A stretch of DNA of 63,718 bases from Saccharospirillum impatiens DSM 12546 (GTDB lineage: Bacteria; Pseudomonadota; Gammaproteobacteria; Pseudomonadales; Natronospirillaceae), in the NCBI RefSeq assembly GCF_000423605.1, contig NZ_AUIH01000011.1, positions 78,901 through 142,618 on the forward strand. The letters run 5' to 3'. Positions 39,112 through 47,794 of this stretch are shown here, in pieces (the stretch's first letter is position 1; each line of letters begins with the position of its first letter). The notes below the pieces were generated by a model. That model did no database searches. It was not told the origin of the DNA and saw nothing but the letters and a program-made list of their open reading frames with translations. Position numbers and translations under genes: made by a program.

Positions 39112-39167
39112 TGCGTCACAAACCGTATTGTGACGCACCGTATTGGAGCGCTGCACAATAAGTGTGC
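39112..39167. promoter_or_regulatory. Tandem NtrC-like binding sites upstream of glnK-amtB
   Basis: Two palindromes fit the NtrC pattern GCAC-N7-GTGC: GCACC-GTATT-GGAGC (39135-39149, one mismatch) and GCACA-ATAAG-TGTGC (39153-39167, exact arms). They lie 18 bp apart and about 98 and 116 bp upstream of the expected start. A perfect 10-bp inverted repeat, TGCGTCACAA/TTGTGACGCA (39112-39137), overlaps the first. Together with the sigma-54 promoter this is a textbook nitrogen-limitation control region. The 294-bp gap also leads into ubiK on the other strand. Confidence 0.75.
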
Positions 39168-39197
39168 GGCACTAAAGCACCCTGATGGAGCACAGTC

Positions 39198-39446
39198 ATG
39201 AAATTGCCAGAAGACTTACTTGACCAGATCAGCCGGCAGGCCAGTGAACTGTTCAGCCAGGGCCAGCAAGCCCGCAGTGAGGTGCGCCAAAACCTGCGCA
39301 GCCTGATGCAATCGCAGTTGAGCAAACTCGATGTTGTCAGCCGTGAAGAGTTCGATGCACAACAGGCCGTCCTGCAACGAACGCGTGAACAACTGGCGAA
39401 TCTGGAGCAACAGCTGGCCGACCTGGAAAGCCGTCTCAAGCCGTGA
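39198..39446 (+). CDS. ubiK: Ubiquinone biosynthesis accessory factor UbiK
   Basis: Protein of 82 residues matching the UbiK/YqiC family: an N-terminal helix (LPEDLLDQISRQASELFSQG) and a C-terminal coiled coil (EEFDAQQAVLQRTREQLANLEQQLADLESRL). It trimerises and helps assemble the Ubi complex for aerobic ubiquinone synthesis. GGAGCAC precedes the ATG. It shares its upstream region with glnK. Confidence 0.9.
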   Translation: MKLPEDLLDQISRQASELFSQGQQARSEVRQNLRSLMQSQLSKLDVVSREEFDAQQAVLQRTREQLANLEQQLADLESRLKP

Positions 39447-39517
39447 CTTCCGCCACTGGTAAACACCGGATATTCGAATCACACTCGCTTCATACTGGCT
39501 CATAGTGGAGACACGCC

Positions 39518-40111
39518 ATGCACACTTCCCCGTTGATCGCCTCGACTCTGTTCGGCACTGCTTTGCTGCTGTTCAGCTTCTCTGCCCACGCGAAAACCGC
39601 GCTGATCGATATGGAGGATGCACGCTCCGGGGGCTTTGGCGGGCCAGTGGTCAAGCTGGGGACTGTCAACGGCGATAATGCCGTGATGATCGGTGGCGAG
39701 GGTGGCGCTACGTTCACGTCCGGGGCCCACTCACTGATCATTGGCGGGGCGGGTTATGGCCTGGTCAATGAGCTGGAATGGGACGACACCGGGCGCAAGC
39801 TGGAAATGGGTTATGCGGGCTTGCTGATGGGCTATACCCACCAGCCCGACCGGGTGGTGCACTGGGAAAGCAAGGTATTGCTGGGGGCGGGGAATGTGTC
39901 CATCGTCGATAGCGGAGGCAGCAACGATGAAGATGCCAACTTCCTGGTCAGCGAATTCAGTCTCTCAGGCGAGGTCAATGTGACCGACTTTCTGGAAATC
40001 GGCATCGGTGGTGCCTACCGGCTGACCAGCGAACCGCTGATCGACAACCTGGATGCTGGCGACATTTCCGGCCCCAGCGTGTTCATCAGCTTCCAGTTCG
40101 GGCAGATCTAA
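39518..40111 (+). CDS. Exported protein, possibly a small outer-membrane barrel
   Basis: Protein of 197 residues with a signal peptide (up to about AHA, residue 25). The mature part is rich in Gly and alternating hydrophobic residues (SLIIGGAGYGLVNELEW, LEMGYAGLLMGYTHQP, FLEIGIGGAYRL) and ends in a C-terminal aromatic-type strand SVFISFQFGQI. That suggests an eight-stranded outer-membrane beta-barrel. The family is not recognised. It stands alone. Confidence 0.7.
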   Translation: MHTSPLIASTLFGTALLLFSFSAHAKTALIDMEDARSGGFGGPVVKLGTVNGDNAVMIGGEGGATFTSGAHSLIIGGAGYGLVNELEWDDTGRKLEMGYAGLLMGYTHQPDRVVHWESKVLLGAGNVSIVDSGGSNDEDANFLVSEFSLSGEVNVTDFLEIGIGGAYRLTSEPLIDNLDAGDISGPSVFISFQFGQI

Positions 40112-40148
40112 TACCTCTGTTGGGCTAACTGTGTGCCAATGGCCCGCT

Positions 40149-40255
40149 CCGACTACCGGAAATGCTCCTGTGGGGTCGGCGTAGATCCATCCATGGAGCC
40201 TAGACCGCAGCATCCGTGCTGCGGACTACCCCACAGGAGCATCTCCGGCATCCGG
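40149..40255. repeat. Palindromic element, reverse orientation (copy 5)
   Basis: Arms 40149-40176 and 40228-40255 pair (inner part TGCTCCTGTGGGG). The core is inverted relative to copies 3, 4 and 8: CGGCGTAGATCCATCCATGG first, then the CCGCAGCA/TGCTGCGG hairpin. It fills the convergent gap before the aspartoacylase gene and creates a false short reading frame at 40133-40318. Confidence 0.88.
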
Positions 40256-40302
40256 CGCTTGCTACAGCGACGAACTCCAAACCAAAAGCTAAAAAGTCAC
40301 AA

Positions 40303-41199
40303 TCAATCCGGCATTTGAATATCAATCTTACGCATCAGGCTAAGCCCGATGTGCTGATCATAATAAGCCGCTTCATTGATGAAGGCCCCGTACAAGGTTT
40401 CGGTGCCTTCATAATTCAGGGTTTCACCTTCCAGCGTAATGAACAGCGGGTCGCCCGGTTGAATGGGCTGGTAATCGGTGTCTTGCCGATCGGGGTGAAT
40501 CATCGCCGTCAGTTCACCGCGTTCGTTCTCTGGCAGCTTCAGCTTTTCGACGAACTGGAACCCGGGCAAAGACGCGGGTAATTCCGGCTGATTGCCCGCG
40601 CGCACAGCCGCCAGGTAATCCAACCCAAGGCGGGTCGCCTGGCGCGTTTTGTCAAACACATCCCAGCGCAGCATGCCCTGAGGCACCGGCCCCACTTCTA
40701 CCAGCAAACCATGGTGTTTCGCCAGTGAGATCAGAAAGTTATCGCTCAGGCGATCTTCCGGCTCATAAAACAGCGTGACCTCCGGCATATGCTGTTTGAT
40801 GTAAAACGCCATGCCCACCACCAGCGCATCGTCTGATTTGATCACCAGGGTCGTTCCCATATTGGCGGTGGTGGTGTGAAGATCGATGATGAAGTCGACC
40901 CTGGGGGCGTCTTTCGGGCCCAGCAAGGTGTTCAGTGATTTGGCCCGGTTCTGCTCATAGCCACAGAGGCTGTGGTCAGAGAGGTCTGCCCAGCTGAACT
41001 GCCGGTTCAGATCCTGATCGAGGTAGCGCCGATTGCAACCATTGGCCTTGGGGTTGGCAAGATGCAACTCGGTCACCAGCCCATCCCGGCAGACTTCTTC
41101 GGGGTTGTTGCGCCAGTGCTTGAGCAAATGCACCCCGGTAAGCTCGTTACCGTGGGTACCGCCGGTGATGGCAACGTGTTTGATCGGGGATGTCGACAT
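40303..41199 (-). CDS. aspA: Aspartoacylase
   Basis: Zinc carboxypeptidase-like hydrolase of 298 residues that releases the acyl group from N-acylated aspartate or an aromatic amino acid. Zinc ligands lie in GGTHGNELTGVHLLKHW (His, Glu) and DLHTTTANMGTTL (His). RYLDQDLNRQFS and VEVGPVPQGMLRWDVFDKTR parallel the vertebrate ASPA enzymes closely, as do GDPLFITLEGE and FINEAAYY near the end. The start at 41199 has AGGTG 6 bases upstream. The frame runs on to 41481 through the next palindromic element, which is not coding. The aspA symbol follows the aspartoacylase family and is not aspartase. Confidence 0.88.
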   Translation of the reverse strand: MSTSPIKHVAITGGTHGNELTGVHLLKHWRNNPEEVCRDGLVTELHLANPKANGCNRRYLDQDLNRQFSWADLSDHSLCGYEQNRAKSLNTLLGPKDAPRVDFIIDLHTTTANMGTTLVIKSDDALVVGMAFYIKQHMPEVTLFYEPEDRLSDNFLISLAKHHGLLVEVGPVPQGMLRWDVFDKTRQATRLGLDYLAAVRAGNQPELPASLPGFQFVEKLKLPENERGELTAMIHPDRQDTDYQPIQPGDPLFITLEGETLNYEGTETLYGAFINEAAYYDQHIGLSLMRKIDIQMPD

Positions 41200-41357
41200 G
41201 GGGCACCTGCGTGGCTTGGCTAAATTCTCTTCCCCAGTATGAGGGACTTGGAGAAAAAGCCAATCCCCCTCTAACGCAGGCCATTGCATGGCGGGGCGAG
41301 AGAGGGCCTGAGGCCACTCAAGTTTCGCAGTTCGGTCGGCTAGATGGCATTGGTCCG

Positions 41358-41468
41358 CACCGGATACCGGGTGTGCCCCTGTGGGGTCGGCGTAAATCCG
41401 TCCATGGAGCCTAGGCCGCAGCATCCATGCTGCGGACTTCCCCACAGGGGCACACCCGGCACCCGCTG
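41358..41468. repeat. Palindromic element, reverse orientation (copy 6)
   Basis: The arms pair with inner sequence GTGTGCCCCTGTGGGG on the left and its complement on the right (41440-41468). The core matches copies 5 and 7. It lies between the 5' end of the aspartoacylase gene and the 3' end of the oxygenase gene, 42 bp after the latter's stop. Confidence 0.88.
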
Positions 41469-41510
41469 CTAGTCTCGGCAACGAACTCCGAAACCTGAGT
41501 CACTCTATCT

Positions 41511-42440
41511 TTACTTAACCAGCCCGATCTCGCGTAACCGTTCCATCAGGTACTCATCACTGGTGATGGGCGGGTAGCGCTTTGGGTTGTCTTCGGTGAC
41601 GCACTGCGGCAGTGCATCCAGCGAGGTACCCGGGTTCGGGTGGACAAAGAACGGAATGGAGAACCGCGATACCTTGCCAGCCTCGCCTTTGGGGTTGACG
41701 ACACGGTGCGTGGTTGAAGGCAGCACGTGGTTGGTCAGGCGCTGCAGCATGTCGCCGACGTTACAGATGATGGTGCCTTCAATCATCGAGATGCCGACCC
41801 ACTCGCCGCGCATGTTCTTGACTTCCAGCCCTTCCTGCTCGGAACCGACCAGCAGCGTGATCAGGTTAATGTCTTCGTGCGCACCGGCGCGCACGTTCGG
41901 CAGGTTGGGGTCGGTAATGGGAGGATAATGCAGCGGGCGAAGAATGCTGTTGCCGTAGTTTACCTTTTCGTCGAAATAGTGCCGGTCTTCACCGATAAAC
42001 AGGGCAAAGGCTTGCAGCAGCTCCTGCGACAGTGCATCCAGTTCGTAGTAAAGCCGCAACATGGCGTCTTGGAACTCGGGCACTTCTTCCGGCCAGACGT
42101 TCGGAGTCAGGTCTTTGTGCGGTGCTTCGCCGTCGATCTCCCGGCCTACATGCCAGAACTCTTTCAAATCGACATGCTCGGCGTTCTTGGCAATCTCGGT
42201 CCCGAATGGAGTGTAACCCCGGGTGCCGCCGTTGTTCTTGAAATAGGCTTTCTTGGTGGCGTCGGGCTGCGCAAACACTTTTTCGGCGGCGCGCAGGGCA
42301 TTGATCGCCACCGAAGCGTCGATACCATGGCCGGTAATGCCGGCAAAGCCCCAGGCCTGATAGGCAGCGCCCATCTCCTGAACAAAGCCCTCGGGATCGG
42401 TTTTGAAACGGCGTAAATCGAGCGTAGGAATGGTGTTCAT
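41511..42440 (-). CDS. Isopenicillin-N-synthase-like Fe(II)/2-oxoglutarate oxygenase
   Basis: Soluble oxygenase of 309 residues. The N-terminal DIOX_N region (IPTLDLRRF...GFAGITGHGI) precedes the double-stranded beta-helix with the iron ligands His and Asp in RAGAHEDINLITLL and the distal His in STTHRVVNP, and the 2-oxoglutarate arginine in SRFSIPFF. Bacterial members hydroxylate or open small metabolites. Sitting after a purine/nucleoside importer, it may oxidise a purine or related base; that is inference from position only. 171 bp with no recognised gene separate it from the permease. Confidence 0.85.
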   Translation of the reverse strand: MNTIPTLDLRRFKTDPEGFVQEMGAAYQAWGFAGITGHGIDASVAINALRAAEKVFAQPDATKKAYFKNNGGTRGYTPFGTEIAKNAEHVDLKEFWHVGREIDGEAPHKDLTPNVWPEEVPEFQDAMLRLYYELDALSQELLQAFALFIGEDRHYFDEKVNYGNSILRPLHYPPITDPNLPNVRAGAHEDINLITLLVGSEQEGLEVKNMRGEWVGISMIEGTIICNVGDMLQRLTNHVLPSTTHRVVNPKGEAGKVSRFSIPFFVHPNPGTSLDALPQCVTEDNPKRYPPITSDEYLMERLREIGLVK

Positions 42441-42611
42441 AGTGGCAGTCTCTCATTCAGGCACAGCCTGACAACACGGTTATCCCCCGTACCGGCGCCA
42501 GCCAGTTTGGGGGATGGTCTCAGTGAGACCCCGAATCAGGTCGGGTGAGGTGGTGGTCCACCTTCTTGTCTCAATCACACGTCCAGACCGACCGGGGGTT
42601 ACCCGGCCAGA

Positions 42612-43598
42612 TCAGGCACGTTCTTTCACGTAGGGCTTGCCGATTGCCTTGGGCGCTACCGCGCGCCCTATAAAGCCGCCCAGCAACACCACAGTCAGGA
42701 TGTAGGGCAAGGCTTCAACCAGTTGAACCGGCACTTCGAAGCCCAGAATGATGGCTCCCTGGCTGCGATCAGCAATGGCTTGCAAGGCACCGAACAGCAG
42801 ACAGGCAAGCATGGTGGTTTTGGGTCGCCATTTGCCAAAAATCAGCGCGGCCAGGGCCATATAGCCTTTACCGGCGCTCATGTTTGGAGAGAACTGGGCG
42901 GTCAGTGCCACCGCCAGATAGACACCGGCAAAACCGGCCAATAAGCCACACACCAGCAACGCCAGGTAGCGAACCTTTGTTACGGAAATCCCGGCGGTAT
43001 CCACCGCCTGGGGGTTTTCACCCGTCGCCCGCAAACGCAGTCCAAAGCGGGTACGAAACAGCACAAACCAGCACAGGGGAACCGCTAAAAACGCCAGATA
43101 CACCAGAATGTAATGGCCGCTCAGCAACTCGGAATAGATACCACCGATGATGGGCACATCGGCCAGGGCCTCCGCGAACGGAAATACAATGGGCTCGAAA
43201 CGGGCGTTTAATTCATCGGCACGACTGACCAGGTTTGGCGTATTCCCGCCTTGGCTGAACCAGTAGTTGCCCACAGCAGCGGTCAGCCCGGCTGCCAGGA
43301 TGTTAATGGCCAGGCCAGACACCACATGGTCACCGTTGTGAGTAACCGTCGCAAAGGCATGCAACTGGGCAAACATAACCGACGCCATCATACCCGCGAG
43401 CAAGCCCATCCAGGGAGAGCCGGTGTAGTAAGCGGCCGAGGCGCCGGCAAAGGCACTGATCAGGATCTTGCCTTCCAGCGCGATGTTCACAATGCCTGCG
43501 CGTTCGGAAAACATACCAGCCAGGGCTGCGAAAATCAGCGGCGTGGCATTACGAAGGGTGGCATCGAGAATCAGAATTATACTGTTAAATGCGTCCAT
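42612..43598 (-). CDS. ABC importer permease, BMP/nucleoside family (second)
   Basis: Inner-membrane permease of 328 residues with about nine helices of the BPD_transp_2 type (GMFSERAGIVNIALEGKILISAFAGASAAYYTGS is the signature). With the other permease, ATPase and BMP protein it forms a nucleoside/purine importer like NupOPQ-BmpA. It begins 2 bp after the first permease stop, so the two are translationally coupled. The start at 43598 is the family start. Confidence 0.9.
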   Translation of the reverse strand: MDAFNSIILILDATLRNATPLIFAALAGMFSERAGIVNIALEGKILISAFAGASAAYYTGSPWMGLLAGMMASVMFAQLHAFATVTHNGDHVVSGLAINILAAGLTAAVGNYWFSQGGNTPNLVSRADELNARFEPIVFPFAEALADVPIIGGIYSELLSGHYILVYLAFLAVPLCWFVLFRTRFGLRLRATGENPQAVDTAGISVTKVRYLALLVCGLLAGFAGVYLAVALTAQFSPNMSAGKGYMALAALIFGKWRPKTTMLACLLFGALQAIADRSQGAIILGFEVPVQLVEALPYILTVVLLGGFIGRAVAPKAIGKPYVKERA

Positions 43599-43600
43599 GA

Positions 43601-44731
43601 TCAGGCCTCCGCCGCGAGTTCTTCAGAGGTCTTTTTGCGATTGCTGGACAACCGCAAATAGAGCCGTTCAATCGGATGCTTCATCATGTTTTGCAAGGCA
43701 CCTGAGAACAGGATCACCAACCCTTGCAGCACCACGACGATGCGCGCATCTACCGAATATTCGAACTGCAACTCACTGCCACCCTGGGTCAGGAAACCAA
43801 ACAGCAAGCTGGCGATAACGATGCCGAATGGATGGTTGCGCCCCATCAGCGCCACGGCAATACCGGTAAAGCCCATCTGATTGACCAGATTGAGCTTGAT
43901 CTGGTGGGCTTCACCCTGAACCACGTTCAGCGCCATAAACCCGGCCAGGCCGCCACCTATGATCATGATCATTATGACCGTTTTCGGAATGCTGATGCCC
44001 CCGTACTGAGCACCTGACGCATTGCTGCCCATGGCTCGCACTTCGTAACCCCAGCGCGTACGCCACAGAAAAAACCACACGGCAAAGGCGACAAACAAAG
44101 CCCAGAACATCGACAGGTTAAGCGGTGACCGGTCAATTGAAATACCGATCAACGCCAGTGCCTCATGCATCTTCGGAATCCACGAGGAAGGATCGAAGAC
44201 CGCACTTTCCACCGACATGGTACCGGACGGTTTTAGAAAGTTGATCAGGATGTAGTTCATCATCGAAGCGGCGATGAAGTTAAACATAATGGTGGTAATA
44301 ACGATGTGCGAACCGCGCTTGGCTTGCAGCCAGGCGGGAATCAGCGCCCACAGACCACCGAACACAAAGGCGGCAATAATACTGATCGGTAACAGCACAA
44401 AGAGCGGCACATGACCACCCAAACCCAGGCACACCAGGCCGACACCCAATGCACCGATGTAGGCCTGGCCTTCACCGCCAATGTTGAACATCCCAGCCTG
44501 AAATACCACGGCCACAGCCAGCCCGGTAAAGATGTAACTGGTCATGTAATACAGGGTATAGCCCCAGCCATAGGAGCTGCCAAAGGCGCCATAAACCATG
44601 GCCTGTAACGCTTCAAGTGGGTTGATATTCAGATACCAGAACACCAGAGCGGCGGCCAGCGCGGCCATAGCCACGTTGGCCAGGGGGATAACCCCGACCG
44701 TGATCCAGGCGGGTATACGGTGTTGACTCAT
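43601..44731 (-). CDS. ABC importer permease, BMP/nucleoside family (first)
   Basis: Inner-membrane permease of 376 residues, longer than the second by an N-terminal helix. NIGGEGQAYIGALGVGLVCLGLG is the family motif. The partner protein is the second permease; both meet the ATPase encoded upstream. Its start overlaps the ATPase stop by four bases (ATGA). Confidence 0.9.
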   Translation of the reverse strand: MSQHRIPAWITVGVIPLANVAMAALAAALVFWYLNINPLEALQAMVYGAFGSSYGWGYTLYYMTSYIFTGLAVAVVFQAGMFNIGGEGQAYIGALGVGLVCLGLGGHVPLFVLLPISIIAAFVFGGLWALIPAWLQAKRGSHIVITTIMFNFIAASMMNYILINFLKPSGTMSVESAVFDPSSWIPKMHEALALIGISIDRSPLNLSMFWALFVAFAVWFFLWRTRWGYEVRAMGSNASGAQYGGISIPKTVIMIMIIGGGLAGFMALNVVQGEAHQIKLNLVNQMGFTGIAVALMGRNHPFGIVIASLLFGFLTQGGSELQFEYSVDARIVVVLQGLVILFSGALQNMMKHPIERLYLRLSSNRKKTSEELAAEA

Positions 44732-46305
44732 GCTGGTTCCTCCGCCTGCAATGCCTTAATTTCATCAGGAACAATATTAGCCATCATCAGGCCCAGGGTG
44801 CGTTCGTCGGCTTTGTCAGCCGGGACTTCACCCACGATAGTACCGTCGAACATCACCAGAATGCGGTCCGACAGGGAGCGAATTTCATCCAGTTCAACCG
44901 AGACCAGCAAAATTGCCTTGCCCGCATCACGCATCTCGAGAATGCGCTTGTGAATGGATTCGATGGCACCGATATCGACGCCGCGAGTCGGTTGCCCGAT
45001 CAGCAGGACATCCGGGTTCTGTTCAATCTCACGGGCAATGACCAGTTTCTGCTGATTACCGCCGGAGAAGTTGGCCGTTTTCAGGTAGGGATCCTGTGGG
45101 CGAACATCCCAGCGTTCCATTTTTTCTTTACAGTCGGCGATAATCGCCGCTTGCTTCATCGTCAGGGCGCCGTTGTATTCATGGTTGCGGTGATAACCGA
45201 GCACAAAGGCTTCGTAAGCTGAAAAGGTATTGATCAGGCCCATGCGATGACGGTCTTCGGGGATGTGTCCGATGCCCGCTTTGCGCACTTGAGACGGGTT
45301 CATCGGGTGCCGGGCATCCAGGGTGTGACCATTCAGGTCGATGCTACCGCTGTCGACCGGGGTAATGCCCGCCAGGGTTTCCAGCAGTTCGGACTGGCCA
45401 TTGCCAGACACCCCGGCAATGCCGACGATTTCACCGGCACGCACATTCAATGAAACGTTATCGAGGCGTTTGACACCGGCACTGTCGGTCATGCTCAGAT
45501 TATGTACCGAGAGTTTGACATCGCCGGGGGCTGAATCGCCTTTATCTACCTGCAACAATACTTTGCGCCCAACCATCAGTTCGGCCAGATCTTCCTGATT
45601 GGTTTCAGCCGTTTTTACATGGGCCACCATCTCACCACGACGCATAACCGAGACATTGTCAGTGGCCGCCAGAATTTCACGCAGCTTATGCGTAATCAGG
45701 ATGACGGTCGTGCCCTGGGCTTTCAATGAATCCAGCACCTTGAACAGATGCTCTGTTTCCTGGGGCGTGAGCACGCCCGTTGGCTCATCCAAAATCAGGA
45801 TTCGAGCCCCGCGGTACAGCGCCTTGAGAATCTCGATGCGTTGCTGGAACCCAACCGATAATTCTTCCACAGGCTGGTCCAGTGGTACCGACAAACCGAA
45901 CTCTTCGGACAAACGGTTCAATTCAGCACGTGCTTTATCCAGGCTCTCATCGATCAGTTCGCCGCTTTCTGCGCCCAGTACGACGTTCTCGAGAGCCGTG
46001 AAATTCTGAATCAGCATGAAATGCTGGTGGACCATGCCAATACCCGACGCAATCGCGGTCTTGGAATCCTTTATTTTCAGCACCCTGCCATCAATGGCAA
46101 TGTCTCCCTGATCGGCTTCGTAAAAGCCGTAGATGATGCTCATCAGGGTGGACTTGCCTGCACCGTTTTCGCCGACGATGCCGTGAATGGTGCCTTTCTC
46201 GACCTTAAGATCGATATTCTTGTTGGCGTGTACCGCACCGAAGTGCTTGTCGATGCCGCGCAGCTCAAGGGCGTATTCTGCAGCAGATTGGGTCTGGGCA
46301 GTCAT
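44728..46305 (-). CDS. ABC importer ATPase, two nucleotide-binding domains (BMP/nucleoside family)
   Basis: Tandem ATPase of 525 residues as usual for ribose/nucleoside importers. Domain 1 has GENGAGKSTLM, the weak signature LSVGFQQRIEIL and LILDEPTGVL; domain 2 has GVSGNGQSELLE, FSGGNQQKLVI and a Walker B variant VLLIGQPTRGVDIG. It drives the two permeases. Its 5' side is separated from the BMP gene by 259 bp that include a terminator. Confidence 0.94.
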   Translation of the reverse strand: MTAQTQSAAEYALELRGIDKHFGAVHANKNIDLKVEKGTIHGIVGENGAGKSTLMSIIYGFYEADQGDIAIDGRVLKIKDSKTAIASGIGMVHQHFMLIQNFTALENVVLGAESGELIDESLDKARAELNRLSEEFGLSVPLDQPVEELSVGFQQRIEILKALYRGARILILDEPTGVLTPQETEHLFKVLDSLKAQGTTVILITHKLREILAATDNVSVMRRGEMVAHVKTAETNQEDLAELMVGRKVLLQVDKGDSAPGDVKLSVHNLSMTDSAGVKRLDNVSLNVRAGEIVGIAGVSGNGQSELLETLAGITPVDSGSIDLNGHTLDARHPMNPSQVRKAGIGHIPEDRHRMGLINTFSAYEAFVLGYHRNHEYNGALTMKQAAIIADCKEKMERWDVRPQDPYLKTANFSGGNQQKLVIAREIEQNPDVLLIGQPTRGVDIGAIESIHKRILEMRDAGKAILLVSVELDEIRSLSDRILVMFDGTIVGEVPADKADERTLGLMMANIVPDEIKALQAEEPA

Positions 46306-46512
46306 GGGTCACCCGGTCAGTAGAGGTTAATGGAAACGCTGTATGCTATGAGAGTAGCCGAACACGCGCCGGGTCTCACTCGGTCCGGAAATCGTCCGAA
46401 CCGGATATCGCCCTCCCCTTGGGGCTGGCGTTATTAAATACATCGGCCGGCACCGGGACAAGCCCGGCAACCGGCCGAAAGAGTTGTGATCAAGACAAAT
46501 CACAACCCCAGC

Positions 46513-46547
46513 AAAAAGACACTTGCCGTCAGGCAGGGGCCTTTTTT
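46513..46547 (-). terminator. Intrinsic terminator after the BMP gene
   Basis: Read leftward, GGCCCCTGCC, a TGAC loop and GGCAAGTGTC form a stem with G-U pairs followed by TTTTT. It lies 18 bp after the bmp stop and would attenuate read-through into the ATPase and permeases, giving more binding protein than transporter. Confidence 0.7.
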
Positions 46548-46564
46548 ACAGGATCACAAGACGA

Positions 46565-47566
46565 TCAGATATCGCAGCTGCTGGTCGCAGTGTAGTCATG
46601 AACGGTGATGGTGCCGTTCACAATGTCCGCGCGAATCTGGTCCATACGGGTCTGCATTTCTTCAGTGATCAGGTCTTCGTTGAACTCGTCCAGAGCCCAG
46701 TCAACACCGTCGGCACCCAGATCCAGAACCTTAATGCCACCTTCCCACTCACCGGCCTGGGCTTCTTCCCAGGAGGCGTAGGCTGCAACACCCACACGCT
46801 TGACCATAGAGGTCAGCATGGTGCCAGGCTGCAGGTAGTTCTGGTTAGAGTCGACGCCGATGGCGTAAACGCCTTCGTCAGCCGCCGCCTGATAGACACC
46901 GATACCGGTACCGCCAGCGGCAGCGAAGATCACGTCTGCACCCTGGGAGATTTGTGACTTGGCCAGTTCAGAACCGCGCGCCGGGTCATTGAACGCCGCC
47001 GGAGTTGAACCTGTCATGTTCTCGAAGTATTCGATATCGCTGTTTACGTATTTGGCGCCCTGCTGATAACCACAGGCGAACTTGCGAATCAGCGGAATAT
47101 CCATACCACCGACGAAGCCAACAGCATCGGTCTCAGACGCCATAGCAGCCAGGGCACCAACCAGGAAAGAACCCTGGTGCTCTGCGAAGACGATGGACTG
47201 GACGTTCGGCAGATCCACGACTGAGTCGATGATCGCGAACTGAATGTCAGGGAACTCGGAAGCCACTTTCTCAACAGACGATGAATAGTTGAAGCCTACG
47301 GCAACGATCGGGCTGAAGCCGCGGTCGGCCAGACGACGCAGACCCTGTTCACGCTGCTCTTCGTTCTGCGGTTCAAATTCACGGACGGCAATGCCTTTGT
47401 CCATGGTGAACATCTCAGCGCCGTTGCGATATACCGCTTCGTTAAAAGACTTGTCGAACTTGCCTGCTGTGTCATAAACGACCGCAGGTTGAAAATCTTC
47501 CGCTGCGGCGATGGCAGCAGAAAAGGACAGCACAGCTGCAGCAGCCGCTTTCAGCATTGGTTTCAT
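46565..47566 (-). CDS. BMP-family nucleoside-binding protein
   Basis: Periplasmic binding protein of 333 residues with a signal peptide ending in AIAAA. KFDKSFNEAVYRNGAE, VGFNYSSSVEKVASEFPDIQFAIID and FVGGMDIPLIRKFACGYQQGAKYV are BMP/Med family motifs. It delivers a nucleoside or purine to the ATPase-permease set. The start at 47566 has AAAGGGGA upstream; the longer frame adds 14 residues. Two Cys (KFACG and SSCDI) may form a disulfide. Confidence 0.93.
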   Translation of the reverse strand: MKPMLKAAAAAVLSFSAAIAAAEDFQPAVVYDTAGKFDKSFNEAVYRNGAEMFTMDKGIAVREFEPQNEEQREQGLRRLADRGFSPIVAVGFNYSSSVEKVASEFPDIQFAIIDSVVDLPNVQSIVFAEHQGSFLVGALAAMASETDAVGFVGGMDIPLIRKFACGYQQGAKYVNSDIEYFENMTGSTPAAFNDPARGSELAKSQISQGADVIFAAAGGTGIGVYQAAADEGVYAIGVDSNQNYLQPGTMLTSMVKRVGVAAYASWEEAQAGEWEGGIKVLDLGADGVDWALDEFNEDLITEEMQTRMDQIRADIVNGTITVHDYTATSSCDI

Positions 47567-47794
47567 GGTGAATCCCCTTTCAGCGTTAATGTTATGGTTG
47601 TTTTGCATACGCCCAACGAACCCCTTGAGGGGCCATTGGAAGCACTCTAGGCAAAGCTGACCGTTTGGTCAACCCCGCAAAGCTCGTTTGCAACAAACTG
47701 TTGCATTATACACAGCCACTTCGTCATTACATCGTCAGAATCACAGCTGATTCATCCTGGATTCATATATCGCGAAGAGCTCCGGCACAGGCTG

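Noticed and set aside
40133-40318. Short open frame containing GVGVDPSMEPRPQHPCCGLP
   Set aside because: It is produced by reading through palindromic element copy 5; the same peptide appears from copy 3 on the other strand. No ribosome-binding site.
41200-41481. N-terminal extension of the aspartoacylase frame
   Set aside because: It is translated palindromic element copy 6 and lacks family similarity; the true start at 41199 has a Shine-Dalgarno and begins the conserved domain.
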